Positions 28,020 through 36,833 of a DNA stretch of 64,000 nt are shown here, piece after piece. Numbering within the stretch: position 1 is the first letter of the stretch; the number at the start of each line of letters is the position of its first letter. This stretch comes from JACMLD01 sp038207265 (GTDB lineage Bacteria; Bacteroidota; Bacteroidia; Chitinophagales; Chitinophagaceae), in the NCBI GenBank assembly GCA_038207265.1, contig JBBQZZ010000001.1, forward strand, positions 186,001 to 250,000. Reading direction: 5' to 3'. The notes beneath the pieces are model-generated. The model had not been told where the DNA came from, did no database searches, and saw only the letters and a list, made by a program, of their open reading frames with translations. The translations under genes were made by a program, and so were the position numbers.

Positions 28020-29153
28020 ATGAAGATCGCGATTTACGACACCGTTCACCTTGAGTGTATACTACCATTGGCGGAGTTATTAACTGATACGCCACACGCA
28101 ATCACATTTTATATACATCAAAAAATGAAGACCGATGTGATGGAGTCATTGAAAGATAATGTCTATAGTCGTTATAATTGGATTTACCTCGATGATCAAT
28201 TTATTTACAATCGCTTTCGCAGTTTAAACAGCTATTTCATGAAAGCGAAATATGATCTTTTGTGGTTGAATACAGACGACAGCAAGCATCTTATGTTTGT
28301 GTTGCTCAAACTGAAATTCAGCCGTATGAAACTATTGGTGAATGTTCATGAACTGAATAGTTTTTTTAAACCGACGTTTGGTTTCAATATAAAACTGAAT
28401 CTACGGAGTATAAGTAAAAAAGTATTGGCAACAGTGACCGATGCTTATATGGTAAACGACCGCGGTATGAAATCATATATTGGGCAACATCGTCTTACCG
28501 GCAAACCTTGTTTTGTCATTTCACCAGTATATTATAAAGGAACCAATCCGCCATTCAATGCAGATAAATTTATTGTAGTGATTGCAGGTACCGTTGATTT
28601 GCGACGAAGGGATTACCTGCTGGCATTAAACGCATGGAAAAATTTTGTGAAAGAACAGGGTACTGCGTCGGAATTGATATTAGCCGGAATTGTCAACAAC
28701 TATGGCCTGGCTGTAAAAACAAAATTGAATGATGATACTTTGTTAAAACAAACAGTAAAGATTTTTGATCATGAAATACCCGAAACAGAATTTCAAAGAA
28801 TAATAACAGATGCAACGGTTTTGCTGTCACCTTTACGGGTAAGTACGAGCGTTTCCGGCAATGCCACTGAGGAATACGGTGTTACTAAGACCAGTGGCAA
28901 CCTCTATGATGCCATTCGCTATGCAAAACCTTACCTGGTGCCGGATTTTTTAATCGTTCCTGAAGAAATCCGTTCAAGTACTATAAAATTCGAAGACGAG
29001 AACGATCTGAAAATTATCTTTAAAAAGTTAAGTACCGAATCATCGTGGCTGGAAATGTTGTATAGCCATGCAATTTCAAATTCTAAAAAATTTAATTACC
29101 AATTAATGCGACAACAAATTTTGGATATGATAGCAGCTATTTCAACGCCTTGA
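28020..29153 (+). CDS. Putative GT-B-fold glycosyltransferase
   Basis: A 377-residue cytoplasmic protein with two-domain GT-B character. The C-terminal half has AGTVDLRRRDYLLALNAW near residue 190, and an acidic/Gly-rich donor region near 275-310 (STSVSGNATEEYGVTKTSGNLYDAI) resembling GT4-type transferases. Similarity is weak, so donor and acceptor are unknown. It lies divergent to the flippase/pyruvyl transferase pair, which suggests a shared surface-glycan role. The 3' end overlaps tpiA by 17 bp. Confidence 0.65.
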   Translation: MKIAIYDTVHLECILPLAELLTDTPHAITFYIHQKMKTDVMESLKDNVYSRYNWIYLDDQFIYNRFRSLNSYFMKAKYDLLWLNTDDSKHLMFVLLKLKFSRMKLLVNVHELNSFFKPTFGFNIKLNLRSISKKVLATVTDAYMVNDRGMKSYIGQHRLTGKPCFVISPVYYKGTNPPFNADKFIVVIAGTVDLRRRDYLLALNAWKNFVKEQGTASELILAGIVNNYGLAVKTKLNDDTLLKQTVKIFDHEIPETEFQRIITDATVLLSPLRVSTSVSGNATEEYGVTKTSGNLYDAIRYAKPYLVPDFLIVPEEIRSSTIKFEDENDLKIIFKKLSTESSWLEMLYSHAISNSKKFNYQLMRQQILDMIAAISTP

Positions 29154-29898
29154 TAATTTCAACAAACTCCGCTGGTAACAGCGATGCGCCACCCACCAAT
29201 CCGCCATCAACATCTTCACAACTAAACAGCTCCACAGCATTTGATGCTTTTACACTTCCACCATATAAAATAGAAATGTCACTGGCAATAGCTTTGCCAT
29301 ATTGAGCGGATAATACTGACCTGATATAAGCATGAATTTCCTGAGCTTGTGCCGTACTGGCTGTTTTACCGGTACCAATTGCCCAGATGGGTTCATAAGC
29401 GATTACAATCTGTGAAACCTGTGCAGCGGATAAATGAAAAAGAGATTCTTTCAACTGTGTTTCAACATAACTGTTTTGTGTAAGCGCTTCGCGGATTGAC
29501 AACGGTTCCCCGCAGCAAAAAATAGGCGTGATACCAAAATCAAGTAATATGTTTAATTTATCGGCCAGCAATTGGTTGCTTTCCCCAAAATATTCCCTCC
29601 GTTCGCTGTGCCCGATAATGCAATATTTTATATTAATGGAATGCAACATTTCAGCAGAGATCTCACCGGTATAAGCGCCTGATTTTTTTGTATAACAGTT
29701 TTGCGCCGCTACAGCATAATTTTCCTGTTCAGACACTTCACTATTGGCCATAATGAGATAAGGAAATGGCACCGCAAAGATAGTTTGCTGATGAGATTTT
29801 AATTGTACATCGGTTTTGAGAATATCATCCAGCAATTTCTCAGCTTGCTGATAAGTGCAATTCATTTTCCAGTTTGCAGCGGCAATTTGCTTTCTCAT
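29137..29898 (-). CDS. tpiA: Triosephosphate isomerase
   Basis: A 253-residue glycolytic enzyme interconverting dihydroxyacetone phosphate and glyceraldehyde 3-phosphate. Catalytic Lys11 (NWKMN), His97 (IIGHSERR) and Glu169 (AYEPIWAIGTG) are in place. The phosphate-binding YGGSV is near 218. It is the downstream partner of the glmU-like gene (gap 48 bp). Its 3' end overlaps the convergent glycosyltransferase by 17 bp. Confidence 0.98.
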   Translation of the reverse strand: MRKQIAAANWKMNCTYQQAEKLLDDILKTDVQLKSHQQTIFAVPFPYLIMANSEVSEQENYAVAAQNCYTKKSGAYTGEISAEMLHSINIKYCIIGHSERREYFGESNQLLADKLNILLDFGITPIFCCGEPLSIREALTQNSYVETQLKESLFHLSAAQVSQIVIAYEPIWAIGTGKTASTAQAQEIHAYIRSVLSAQYGKAIASDISILYGGSVKASNAVELFSCEDVDGGLVGGASLLPAEFVEIIKALK

Positions 29899-29946
29899 TT
29901 TTTTTTATTGGTTTGATATTGATTTTAAAAATCAATACTGGTGAAA

Positions 29947-31017
29947 CTAAAGCCGATCAAAAATATGTTGTAGTGTTTGAATTTCCTTTTCTTCAAGCAA
30001 TTGATTTTTAAGTTTTTTCCAGTTACTAATGTCCTGCAATGCTTTCTCAAGTGTGTACTTTTCTTTGCCATCAATACCCCAGCTGAAACTGGGAATATAC
30101 TTAGGCGTCAACCCACTGCCAAAAACATTTGCCGAAACGCCTACCACTGTACCAGTATTAAAAGATGTGTTGACTGAACTGCGGGAATAGTCGCCCATCA
30201 GCAAACCACATTTTAAACCCGCATTGATATAGTCCCTACTGGCCTCGCTCCATACCTTTACTTCTGAAGCAGTATTTTTAATATTGGAATTCGACGTTCC
30301 GGCACCAAGATTACAGAACGCGCCGATGACCGAATCGCCCAGGTATCCATCGTGTGCTTTATTGCTGTTTTCAAAAAACACACTGTTTTTTATTTCACCG
30401 CCAACAACACAATTGGGTCCGATGCTGGTGGCTCCATAAATCTTTGCACCCATTTTTACGGTTGCTCCTTCACACAGTGCGAAAGGTCCCCGAATGAAGG
30501 ATCCTTCCATTACCTCAGCATCTTTTCCAATATAAATGGGACCAGCGGATGCATTAAGAATACAATGCTGCAACTTAGCACCTGGCTCAATAAATATACC
30601 GGCCGGGTTCATTACCGTTACTGATGAGGGTAGAGATTGTGATTGACGGCCGGATGTAATCAACGCGTAATCTTCCCGTATGGCCCAGTCATTGTATTTA
30701 AAAATATGCCAGGGGTACTGTAGTATCCGCACCGTAGTTTGCTGAACGAATTGCTCCTGCGAAAAATTACCATTCAGCAGACTTTCAACAAATGTTTTAG
30801 AGGGTACAATATTTGCAGAAAATACCACCGGTTGTTCGGCCTCCTGAGCTGGTTGCAGGTATGCATCACCGTTAACCGTTACTTTTTGTCCCAATAAAAT
30901 TTGCCATTTTTCCCGGATGGTGAGTATGCCAACCCGGATATCTGCCGCTGATCTTGTAAGTGTAAAAGGGAATAAATGTTGTTTGATGCGGGTATCATCC
31001 AGCACTAATTGTATCAT
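29947..31017 (-). CDS. Alternative GlmU family protein (sugar nucleotidyltransferase + left-handed beta-helix)
   Basis: A 356-residue protein of the Bacteroidota alternative GlmU type. It starts with a shortened nucleotidyltransferase-like N-domain (LVLDDTRIKQHLFPFTLTR, 4-22). From about residue 140 it forms hexapeptide repeats (IGKDAEVMEGSFIRGPF, VKMGAKIYGATSIG) of a left-handed beta-helix acyltransferase. The proposed role is UDP-GlcNAc synthesis for peptidoglycan and glycans. It lacks the long canonical uridyltransferase domain of E. coli GlmU. It lies upstream of tpiA. Confidence 0.85.
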   Translation of the reverse strand: MIQLVLDDTRIKQHLFPFTLTRSAADIRVGILTIREKWQILLGQKVTVNGDAYLQPAQEAEQPVVFSANIVPSKTFVESLLNGNFSQEQFVQQTTVRILQYPWHIFKYNDWAIREDYALITSGRQSQSLPSSVTVMNPAGIFIEPGAKLQHCILNASAGPIYIGKDAEVMEGSFIRGPFALCEGATVKMGAKIYGATSIGPNCVVGGEIKNSVFFENSNKAHDGYLGDSVIGAFCNLGAGTSNSNIKNTASEVKVWSEASRDYINAGLKCGLLMGDYSRSSVNTSFNTGTVVGVSANVFGSGLTPKYIPSFSWGIDGKEKYTLEKALQDISNWKKLKNQLLEEKEIQTLQHIFDRL

Positions 31018-31066
31018 GCGTTAAATCTACAACAAAAATGCCTGAAGAAATAAAGGGGAAAGTGTC

Positions 31067-31114
31067 AGAAAAAAATTGCGCCACAACATACCATGAATGC
31101 ATGATGCGGCGCAA
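31067..31114 (-). terminator. Intrinsic terminator of the DHH-FKBP operon
   Basis: On the minus strand TTGCGCC (31114-31108) pairs with GGCGCAA (31082-31076), with a 25-nt loop, followed by a T-run (31075-31069). It lies 33 nt past the FKBP gene stop. Confidence 0.65.
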
Positions 31115-31146
31115 TAATAAATTTCTTTACAATGGCTTCACCTCAA

Positions 31147-32169
31147 TCAATGATTGGGTTTAGGTTGTTGTTGCTGAAGTTTCTGTTGTTCCTGGATTTG
31201 CTTTTGCAACTGCTCGCGCATTTCCGGAGTTATCTGCTGTTGTTGCTGCACAGGTGCTGTTTCGGAAACATCTACTATTTCGATATCAAATATCATTGCA
31301 TCATCTACCTGAAAAGGTGAACCCGGGCGGGGGTGTTTACCATATGCCAAAGCACCTGGAATATACAAAGTACCTTTTCCACCCTTTTTAAATAATTTCA
31401 ATCCTTCGTCCCAACCAGGCATTGCTTCCTGCACACCAACCATAAATGTATAAGGTTGCTTTTTGGGATCCATTGTGTTTTCAAACTCTTTGTTATCACG
31501 CAATGTTCTGCCGGCATATCTTACGGTAGCATACTTTCCGGAATCTGCCTGCAAACCTGTACCCGGATCTTTTATTACAACATAGGTTCCTTTGCCGGTT
31601 TTTTGCGCCGTGATATTATTTTTTGCAAGATAGGCTTCCATGTCTTTGTTCTGCTTTACCAGATCCGCTTCCACTTCCTTATCGAGCTTAATTTTTTCCT
31701 TTTCAGTTTCGGCTACCCTGTCTGCTTTTGCTTCATCAGAAGATTTAAAAACATTGATGACTTTGAAAGCCATTACAATTTTATCTCCTTTCTTTAGAAA
31801 GGGCGGCAGGTTACCCTGGCTCTTTTTCAATAACGTATCCACCAGTTGAATGATAACAAGGCTATCTCCTTTGTGCAATTTGCCAAACAACTCAACAGGA
31901 GAATAAGCATCTTCCGGTGCTGGCTGCACCTGTGCATATTGCGGCGACTTATCATAAGTTGTATTCAGCACCGAATCGGTGCTCGAAATCTTAATGATAT
32001 AATTGAATTTGAGAATATTGCCGTCCCTGGCAGCAGAATCCTTACTGTCGCCATATATCTTATACAACAAACCGCTTTTTGTTTTCTGGTAATCAGCGGA
32101 ATTCTTGCAGGAAAAGATTGTTACTGCTGCAATCAGTAATACTAAAAAGTACCCAGTTTGTTTTTTCAT
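31147..32169 (-). CDS. FKBP-type peptidyl-prolyl isomerase lipoprotein
   Basis: A 340-residue lipoprotein: a signal peptide ends in the lipobox TIFSC (Cys21). A first FKBP-like segment (about 60-140) is followed by a second C-terminal FKBP domain with the diagnostic MPGWDEGLKLFKKGGKGTLYIP (short motifs MPGW and LYIPGALAYG) near 250-275. A Gln-rich tail ends the protein. It probably helps fold outer-membrane or periplasmic proteins. It begins 8 bp after the DHH gene, as an operon. Confidence 0.93.
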   Translation of the reverse strand: MKKQTGYFLVLLIAAVTIFSCKNSADYQKTKSGLLYKIYGDSKDSAARDGNILKFNYIIKISSTDSVLNTTYDKSPQYAQVQPAPEDAYSPVELFGKLHKGDSLVIIQLVDTLLKKSQGNLPPFLKKGDKIVMAFKVINVFKSSDEAKADRVAETEKEKIKLDKEVEADLVKQNKDMEAYLAKNNITAQKTGKGTYVVIKDPGTGLQADSGKYATVRYAGRTLRDNKEFENTMDPKKQPYTFMVGVQEAMPGWDEGLKLFKKGGKGTLYIPGALAYGKHPRPGSPFQVDDAMIFDIEIVDVSETAPVQQQQQITPEMREQLQKQIQEQQKLQQQQPKPNH

Positions 32170-32177
32170 GATGATTA

Positions 32178-33188
32178 TTATTGTAATAAAGATGCGTTGT
32201 CTTTTATAGCTTGTTTAAATTTTTGAATGGTCTTTTCCAATGATTCACTGCTTTTGCCACCGGAGGCATTGAAATGGCCACCGCCGTCAAAATATTGTCG
32301 GGCAAAAGTATTGGTGTCAAAATTACCCTTGCTGCGAAAACTCCACTTGCGTTCTTCATCGCGGTCAATCACAATCGCGGCCAGTTTGATACCCTGGATA
32401 GTGAGGGGGTAGTTAACCAATCCTTCTGTATCACCTGTTTTAATATCGAATTTTAGTAAATCATTTTTGGTAACGGCAATCAGCGCCGTATTATATTCAT
32501 ACATGACCTCCATGCGGTGCAGCAACACCATTCCGGTAAAACGCAGGCGGTTCTCCAAAAAATTATCATAAATATTTTCATGCACCTGGTTGTGATTAAA
32601 ACCAGTTCCTTTCAATATCGCCACCATACTATGTACATCTGCTGTAGTTGATTTAAACCGGAAAGAACCGGTATCCCCAATAACGCCTGCATACAGGCAT
32701 TCAGCAATATCGTTATTGATTTTATCTATATGACCGCTTTGCGCAATAAAATCATAGACCATTTCAGCGGTAGAACTTTTTTGCGTGTCGCTGATGCCAT
32801 AGTCAAATGCCGATGTTTCGGGTTGCTGGTGATGATCGATAAGCACTTTTACACAGTGCATCTGTTGTAATACAGGTGCCATATGTTTTGCACGGGAAAG
32901 GGTATTAAAATCGAGGCAAAACAACCATTCTGCTTTTTGCAAAACCGCCATGGCGGGCTCTCTTTTATATTCAAAGTCCACCACTTTATTACAACCCGGC
33001 ATCCAGTTTAAAAAATTTGCCCAGTTAGTAGGAGAAACTACCTGAACACTGTGGCCTAAAGAATTCAGGAAATGAAAAAGCCCCAGGGCCGAGCCCATTG
33101 CATCCGGATCTGGTTTCTGATGCATTGTAATTACCACCTTTTTAGGCTCTTTTGTCAATAACGGATATATATCTGCAATGGGTTTCAT
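32178..33188 (-). CDS. DHH/DHHA1 phosphoesterase, NrnA-like
   Basis: A 336-residue DHH-superfamily enzyme. Metal ligands can be seen in HQKPDPDAMGS (23-33), DFNTL near 90, LIDHHQQPE near 121 and GDTGSF near 168. The DHHA1 domain ends with GGGHFNASG near 308. This type degrades short oligoribonucleotides and often dephosphorylates pAp (NrnA). The start at 33188 is set by the conserved N-terminus, although the frame stays open to 33278. It is upstream of the FKBP gene. Confidence 0.93.
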   Translation of the reverse strand: MKPIADIYPLLTKEPKKVVITMHQKPDPDAMGSALGLFHFLNSLGHSVQVVSPTNWANFLNWMPGCNKVVDFEYKREPAMAVLQKAEWLFCLDFNTLSRAKHMAPVLQQMHCVKVLIDHHQQPETSAFDYGISDTQKSSTAEMVYDFIAQSGHIDKINNDIAECLYAGVIGDTGSFRFKSTTADVHSMVAILKGTGFNHNQVHENIYDNFLENRLRFTGMVLLHRMEVMYEYNTALIAVTKNDLLKFDIKTGDTEGLVNYPLTIQGIKLAAIVIDRDEERKWSFRSKGNFDTNTFARQYFDGGGHFNASGGKSSESLEKTIQKFKQAIKDNASLLQ

Positions 33189-33277
33189 AAAACGGTGGCG
33201 AAGGTAGGGAAATCGCGGCAGAGTTAAGTGTTGAAAACAACAGTGGTTTGTTAAGATGGTAAACAAAAACAGGGGCA

Positions 33278-33307
33278 TTGGCAGCTGCCAACTTTAGTGT
33301 AGATTTG
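33278..33307 (+). promoter_or_regulatory. Bacteroidota-type promoter for ndk
   Basis: TTG (33278-33280), 19-nt spacer, TAGATTTG (33300-33307): an excellent match to TTTG-N19-TAnnTTTG. The transcript would start about 20 nt before the ndk ATG at 33334. Confidence 0.65.
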
Positions 33308-33333
33308 CCACCCAAAAGAAAACGAAGATTTGT

Positions 33334-33750
33334 ATGAACAACAGAACATTCACTATGATTAAACCCGATGCAATGATCAATGGTCATGCCGGAGCAATCA
33401 TTGACAGAATCATTAAAGAAGGTTATCGCATTGTAGCCCTTAAACTAACAAAACTCAGTCCTGAAAAAGCCGGAGAGTTTTATGCTGTGCATGCAGCCAG
33501 GCCATTTTATGGCGAGCTGGTTAGTTTTATGAGCAGTGGCCCATTGGTGGCAGCTATACTTGAAAAGGAGGATGCAGTTGCAGCATTTCGTAAGTTGATT
33601 GGTGCAACAGATCCTTCAAAAGCCGAAGCAGGAACCATCAGAAAGTTATTTGCCACATCTCTCGGTGAGAACGCTATTCACGGAAGTGACAGCGATGAAA
33701 ACGCAAAGATAGAAGGCGATTTTTTCTTCAGCGGGCTGGAATGTTTTTGA
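33334..33750 (+). CDS. ndk: Nucleoside diphosphate kinase
   Basis: A 138-residue enzyme that phosphorylates NDPs to NTPs from ATP through a phosphohistidine. His116 in NAIHGSDS is the active site. TMIKPDA (7-13) and the RPFYGELVSFM region match the family. The length is standard. It is divergent from the DHH gene and has its own promoter and terminator (33773-33803). Confidence 0.98.
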   Translation: MNNRTFTMIKPDAMINGHAGAIIDRIIKEGYRIVALKLTKLSPEKAGEFYAVHAARPFYGELVSFMSSGPLVAAILEKEDAVAAFRKLIGATDPSKAEAGTIRKLFATSLGENAIHGSDSDENAKIEGDFFFSGLECF

Positions 33751-33772
33751 CAAACCCCGATCTCAATAATGG

Positions 33773-33803
33773 AAGGTTACCAGTTATGGTAGCCTTTTTA
33801 TTT
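33773..33803 (+). terminator. Intrinsic terminator of ndk
   Basis: AAGGTTACC (33773-33781) pairs with GGTAGCCTT (33788-33796, one T-G pair), and T's continue to 33799. Confidence 0.75.
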
Positions 33804-33849
33804 GACGGGGATACAATCATTTATAACATCATTTATTATTAGTAGCTGT

Positions 33850-34809
33850 CTATTCTGTATTATATTTCATATCCGATAATACACCAGGTTTATGTATCAT
33901 AGGTCGTACCGTATAACCTGCTTTTCTTAATAAATTAATGACTCCCTTATCACCTCCCAGGTGACCCGCCCCTACTGCAAACAAACTTGCGCTTTCTTTC
34001 ATAATGACCGGCATTTTATCAACCCAGTTTGCATTACGGTTATACAACAATAAATCCAGAAATTCATTCATGCCTTCTTCATCAGCTGTCATTTCCTGCA
34101 TTTTATTCAGGTCCTGAGATTTGTACACTTCCATCAGCTTTATATCACTGTCATCGGACCCGGTTCCGGCACTGTCTATCATTTTGACAAGATCTTTTGC
34201 CTGCCTTTCATAAGGAATACTGTCGAATACGCTTGCCTGGAATTGTACGGTTTCAAGACCCATGATCGGTTTCTTGTCTTTTTTGGCTTCCTTCATTATT
34301 ACCTGTTCCATTCCATCTTTTGCAGCACAAGGGAATTTGCTCTCAGATATCAGAGATGTGATAAAATATGGTTTCAGTCGCTCCATCATACTCAATGGTA
34401 ACATGGTTTTGTTTTTCTTAAAATAATCTTTCACGCGCTGATATTCTGCCGCGGTTAATAAATCACTTAACCGTTTATTATTATTCATATTGAGATACTG
34501 CATTGCGCCCAGGGTCTCCATCATATTGTCCAGATCTATTTCAAAATATACCTGCTTTGTATTTTCAATGGCAAATTTCAATGAATCGCTGAGCTTCGCA
34601 TCATCTGCACAAAGCAGGTGCATGGTTCCAAACAGGTAAGAAGGCTTTTTAATGTCTTTGCCACTAATTTCCCAAAGCAATGAATTGGCCAGTTTCTCCG
34701 TTATTGCTTCCTCAGGTTTACCTGTATGGACCTGCAAAATATTCTGACCATTTGCTATCGGGAAACTGAAAACGACAAAAAAGGCGAGATAAATGTTTCT
34801 ACTTAGCAT
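33850..34809 (-). CDS. TraB/GumN family protein, secreted
   Basis: A 319-residue protein with a signal peptide (cleavage near residue 21). The TraB/GumN fold is shown by the GTMH motif near residue 61 and the C-terminal AVGAGHLGGDKGV near 287. These His and Glu residues form the metal-dependent protease-like site of the Tiki/TraB/EreA superfamily. It could be a periplasmic hydrolase; the substrate is unknown. Confidence 0.92.
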   Translation of the reverse strand: MLSRNIYLAFFVVFSFPIANGQNILQVHTGKPEEAITEKLANSLLWEISGKDIKKPSYLFGTMHLLCADDAKLSDSLKFAIENTKQVYFEIDLDNMMETLGAMQYLNMNNNKRLSDLLTAAEYQRVKDYFKKNKTMLPLSMMERLKPYFITSLISESKFPCAAKDGMEQVIMKEAKKDKKPIMGLETVQFQASVFDSIPYERQAKDLVKMIDSAGTGSDDSDIKLMEVYKSQDLNKMQEMTADEEGMNEFLDLLLYNRNANWVDKMPVIMKESASLFAVGAGHLGGDKGVINLLRKAGYTVRPMIHKPGVLSDMKYNTE

Positions 34810-34877
34810 CAGTTAATAAAATTGATAAATCATTAATAAACAGGTTTTTTTATTATTTTGTTTTTTAAACCCCTGAA

Positions 34878-36821
34878 ATGAAGCCATATTTAACGTTTGC
34901 AATCGCCCTGCTTTTTGCAGGCAGCCTTCCTGCGCAGAAAAGTAAAGATATCCCCGATTTTGGAAAAGTTGACAAATCAGAGTTGTTATTAAAGGAATGT
35001 GATTTTGATAAGAACGCGGAAGCCATGGTATTGTTCGATGCCGGTGAAGTGATTTGTAAAATCAATTACAATTCGAATTTAATTGAAACTGACCGTCATG
35101 TTAGGATTAAAATTCTCACTGATAAAGGATTTGATCATGCCAGTATTCATTTGCGATACAGGCTCGTAAACAATGTGAAGCCTATCTCTCACCTGGTGGC
35201 ACAAACCTATAACCTTGATGCTGCCGGTAATATCGTTGTCACCAAGGTAGACAAAAACCAGATTTTCGATAAAAAGATCAATAAACATTATTCCGAAATT
35301 GCTTTCACATTCCCCGAAGTAAAAGCCGGAAGCGTAATAGAATACAAATTTGCAGACGAAGATGAGTTACAGGGCGAATGGTATTTTCAACGTTCCATTC
35401 CGGTAAAACTCAGTCAACTGAAATTAGATTTTTCGCCGGAAATTTACGTAAGTACGGTACCACATTGCGTATTGCCTTATGATGTTAAAAGCGATGAGAA
35501 AGCTGCTGGCCAGCGAAAGGTATACACGATGACCAATGTTCCTGCATTGAGAGATGAGCCTTATATAAGTAGCGATGATGATTACAGGCAGAGGCTGCAG
35601 ACAATTCTTGTTTCGCTTAACTATCCCGGACAGCCTTCCATAAACAAGTTGCATACTTGGCCACAAGTAATCAAGATGCTGATGGAAGATGAAGATTTTG
35701 GAACGCAGCTGAAAAAAAATATCCCCCGCACCAGCGACCTGGATTTGATTTTGCAAAAATTGAATTCCCCATACGACAAGATGGTGGCTATTCATCATTA
35801 TGTAAGAAAAAACATGGATTGGAATGGCCAGGATAATATCTGGGCAATGGATGGAGTGAAATCTGCCTGGAAAGACAAGAAGGGAACAAGTGGTGAAATT
35901 AACCTGATACTGGTAAATCTTTTAAAGGATGCAGGTCTCAATGCCCATCCGGTTTTGGTGAGTACCCGTGAAAATGGAAGAGTAGACCCCGCATTGGCTG
36001 ACTACAAACAATTTGATAAGGTAATGGCTTATGTAAAATTGAATGACAGAACCTATACATTGGATGCAACGGAAAAATTTACTCCTTCTCAATTGATACC
36101 ATTGGATGTGACCGCCTCTGAAGGCCTGGTAATAGAAAAACTTGATACCTATGAATGGGGCTGGCAGGTGCTTTGGGATCCCACACAGCAATTTAAGAAT
36201 ACAATAGTTATACAGGCAGCAATAGACAAAGACGGAGAAATGAGTGGCGACGCAACCATTAGTTCTGCAGACTATGCGCGGGTTGTGCGCATGCCCAAAG
36301 TAAAAGAAGGCAAACAAAAATTTATCGAAGCCTATTTTACTTCTCAGAATGTAGGCTCTTCAGTAGATAGCCTGCAACTTGAAAATGAAGAAAATGATTC
36401 TTTGCCGCTTGTTCAAAAAATTCATTTCAAACAATCTACCAGTTCTTCCGGAGAGTATAAATATTTTAATACGAACTTGTTTACCGGTTTAGAAAAAAAT
36501 CCCTTCCTGGCAGACAGTCGCTTTTCAGATATCTTCTTTGGCGCCAATCAACGTTACAATATTGTTGGTTCATTCAATATACCAGACGGTTATAATTTTG
36601 AGGAGCTTCCTAAGAATGTGCGCATGATCATGCCCGATACCAGCATTAGTTTCACCCGGTTGGTAGGTGCAAATGAAGAAACCCTTTCAGTACGCTATAC
36701 CCTTGAATTTAAAAAACCAATTTATAACATTGAGGAGTACCCGGAGTTTAAAGAATTTTATAAAAAACTATATGGGTTGTTAAGTGAACAATTTGTAATT
36801 AAGAAGAAAGCCAATCCTTAA
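34878..36821 (+). CDS. DUF3857 / transglutaminase-like protein, catalytically degenerate (paralogue 1)
   Basis: A 647-residue secreted protein: signal peptide to about residue 20, DUF3857 beta domain (about 60-220), transglutaminase-like core (about 290-400), then a C-terminal beta domain. In active transglutaminase cores the segment reads GxC and later FNH. Here they are KGTSGE (Ser338 in place of Cys) and FDKV (Lys381 in place of His); only the Asp (LDAT, 396) remains. It is probably a binding or scaffold version of the fold. First of three tandem genes with gaps of 12 and 6 bp. Confidence 0.9.
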   Translation: MKPYLTFAIALLFAGSLPAQKSKDIPDFGKVDKSELLLKECDFDKNAEAMVLFDAGEVICKINYNSNLIETDRHVRIKILTDKGFDHASIHLRYRLVNNVKPISHLVAQTYNLDAAGNIVVTKVDKNQIFDKKINKHYSEIAFTFPEVKAGSVIEYKFADEDELQGEWYFQRSIPVKLSQLKLDFSPEIYVSTVPHCVLPYDVKSDEKAAGQRKVYTMTNVPALRDEPYISSDDDYRQRLQTILVSLNYPGQPSINKLHTWPQVIKMLMEDEDFGTQLKKNIPRTSDLDLILQKLNSPYDKMVAIHHYVRKNMDWNGQDNIWAMDGVKSAWKDKKGTSGEINLILVNLLKDAGLNAHPVLVSTRENGRVDPALADYKQFDKVMAYVKLNDRTYTLDATEKFTPSQLIPLDVTASEGLVIEKLDTYEWGWQVLWDPTQQFKNTIVIQAAIDKDGEMSGDATISSADYARVVRMPKVKEGKQKFIEAYFTSQNVGSSVDSLQLENEENDSLPLVQKIHFKQSTSSSGEYKYFNTNLFTGLEKNPFLADSRFSDIFFGANQRYNIVGSFNIPDGYNFEELPKNVRMIMPDTSISFTRLVGANEETLSVRYTLEFKKPIYNIEEYPEFKEFYKKLYGLLSEQFVIKKKANP

Positions 36822-36833
36822 ATCAGTTAACAA

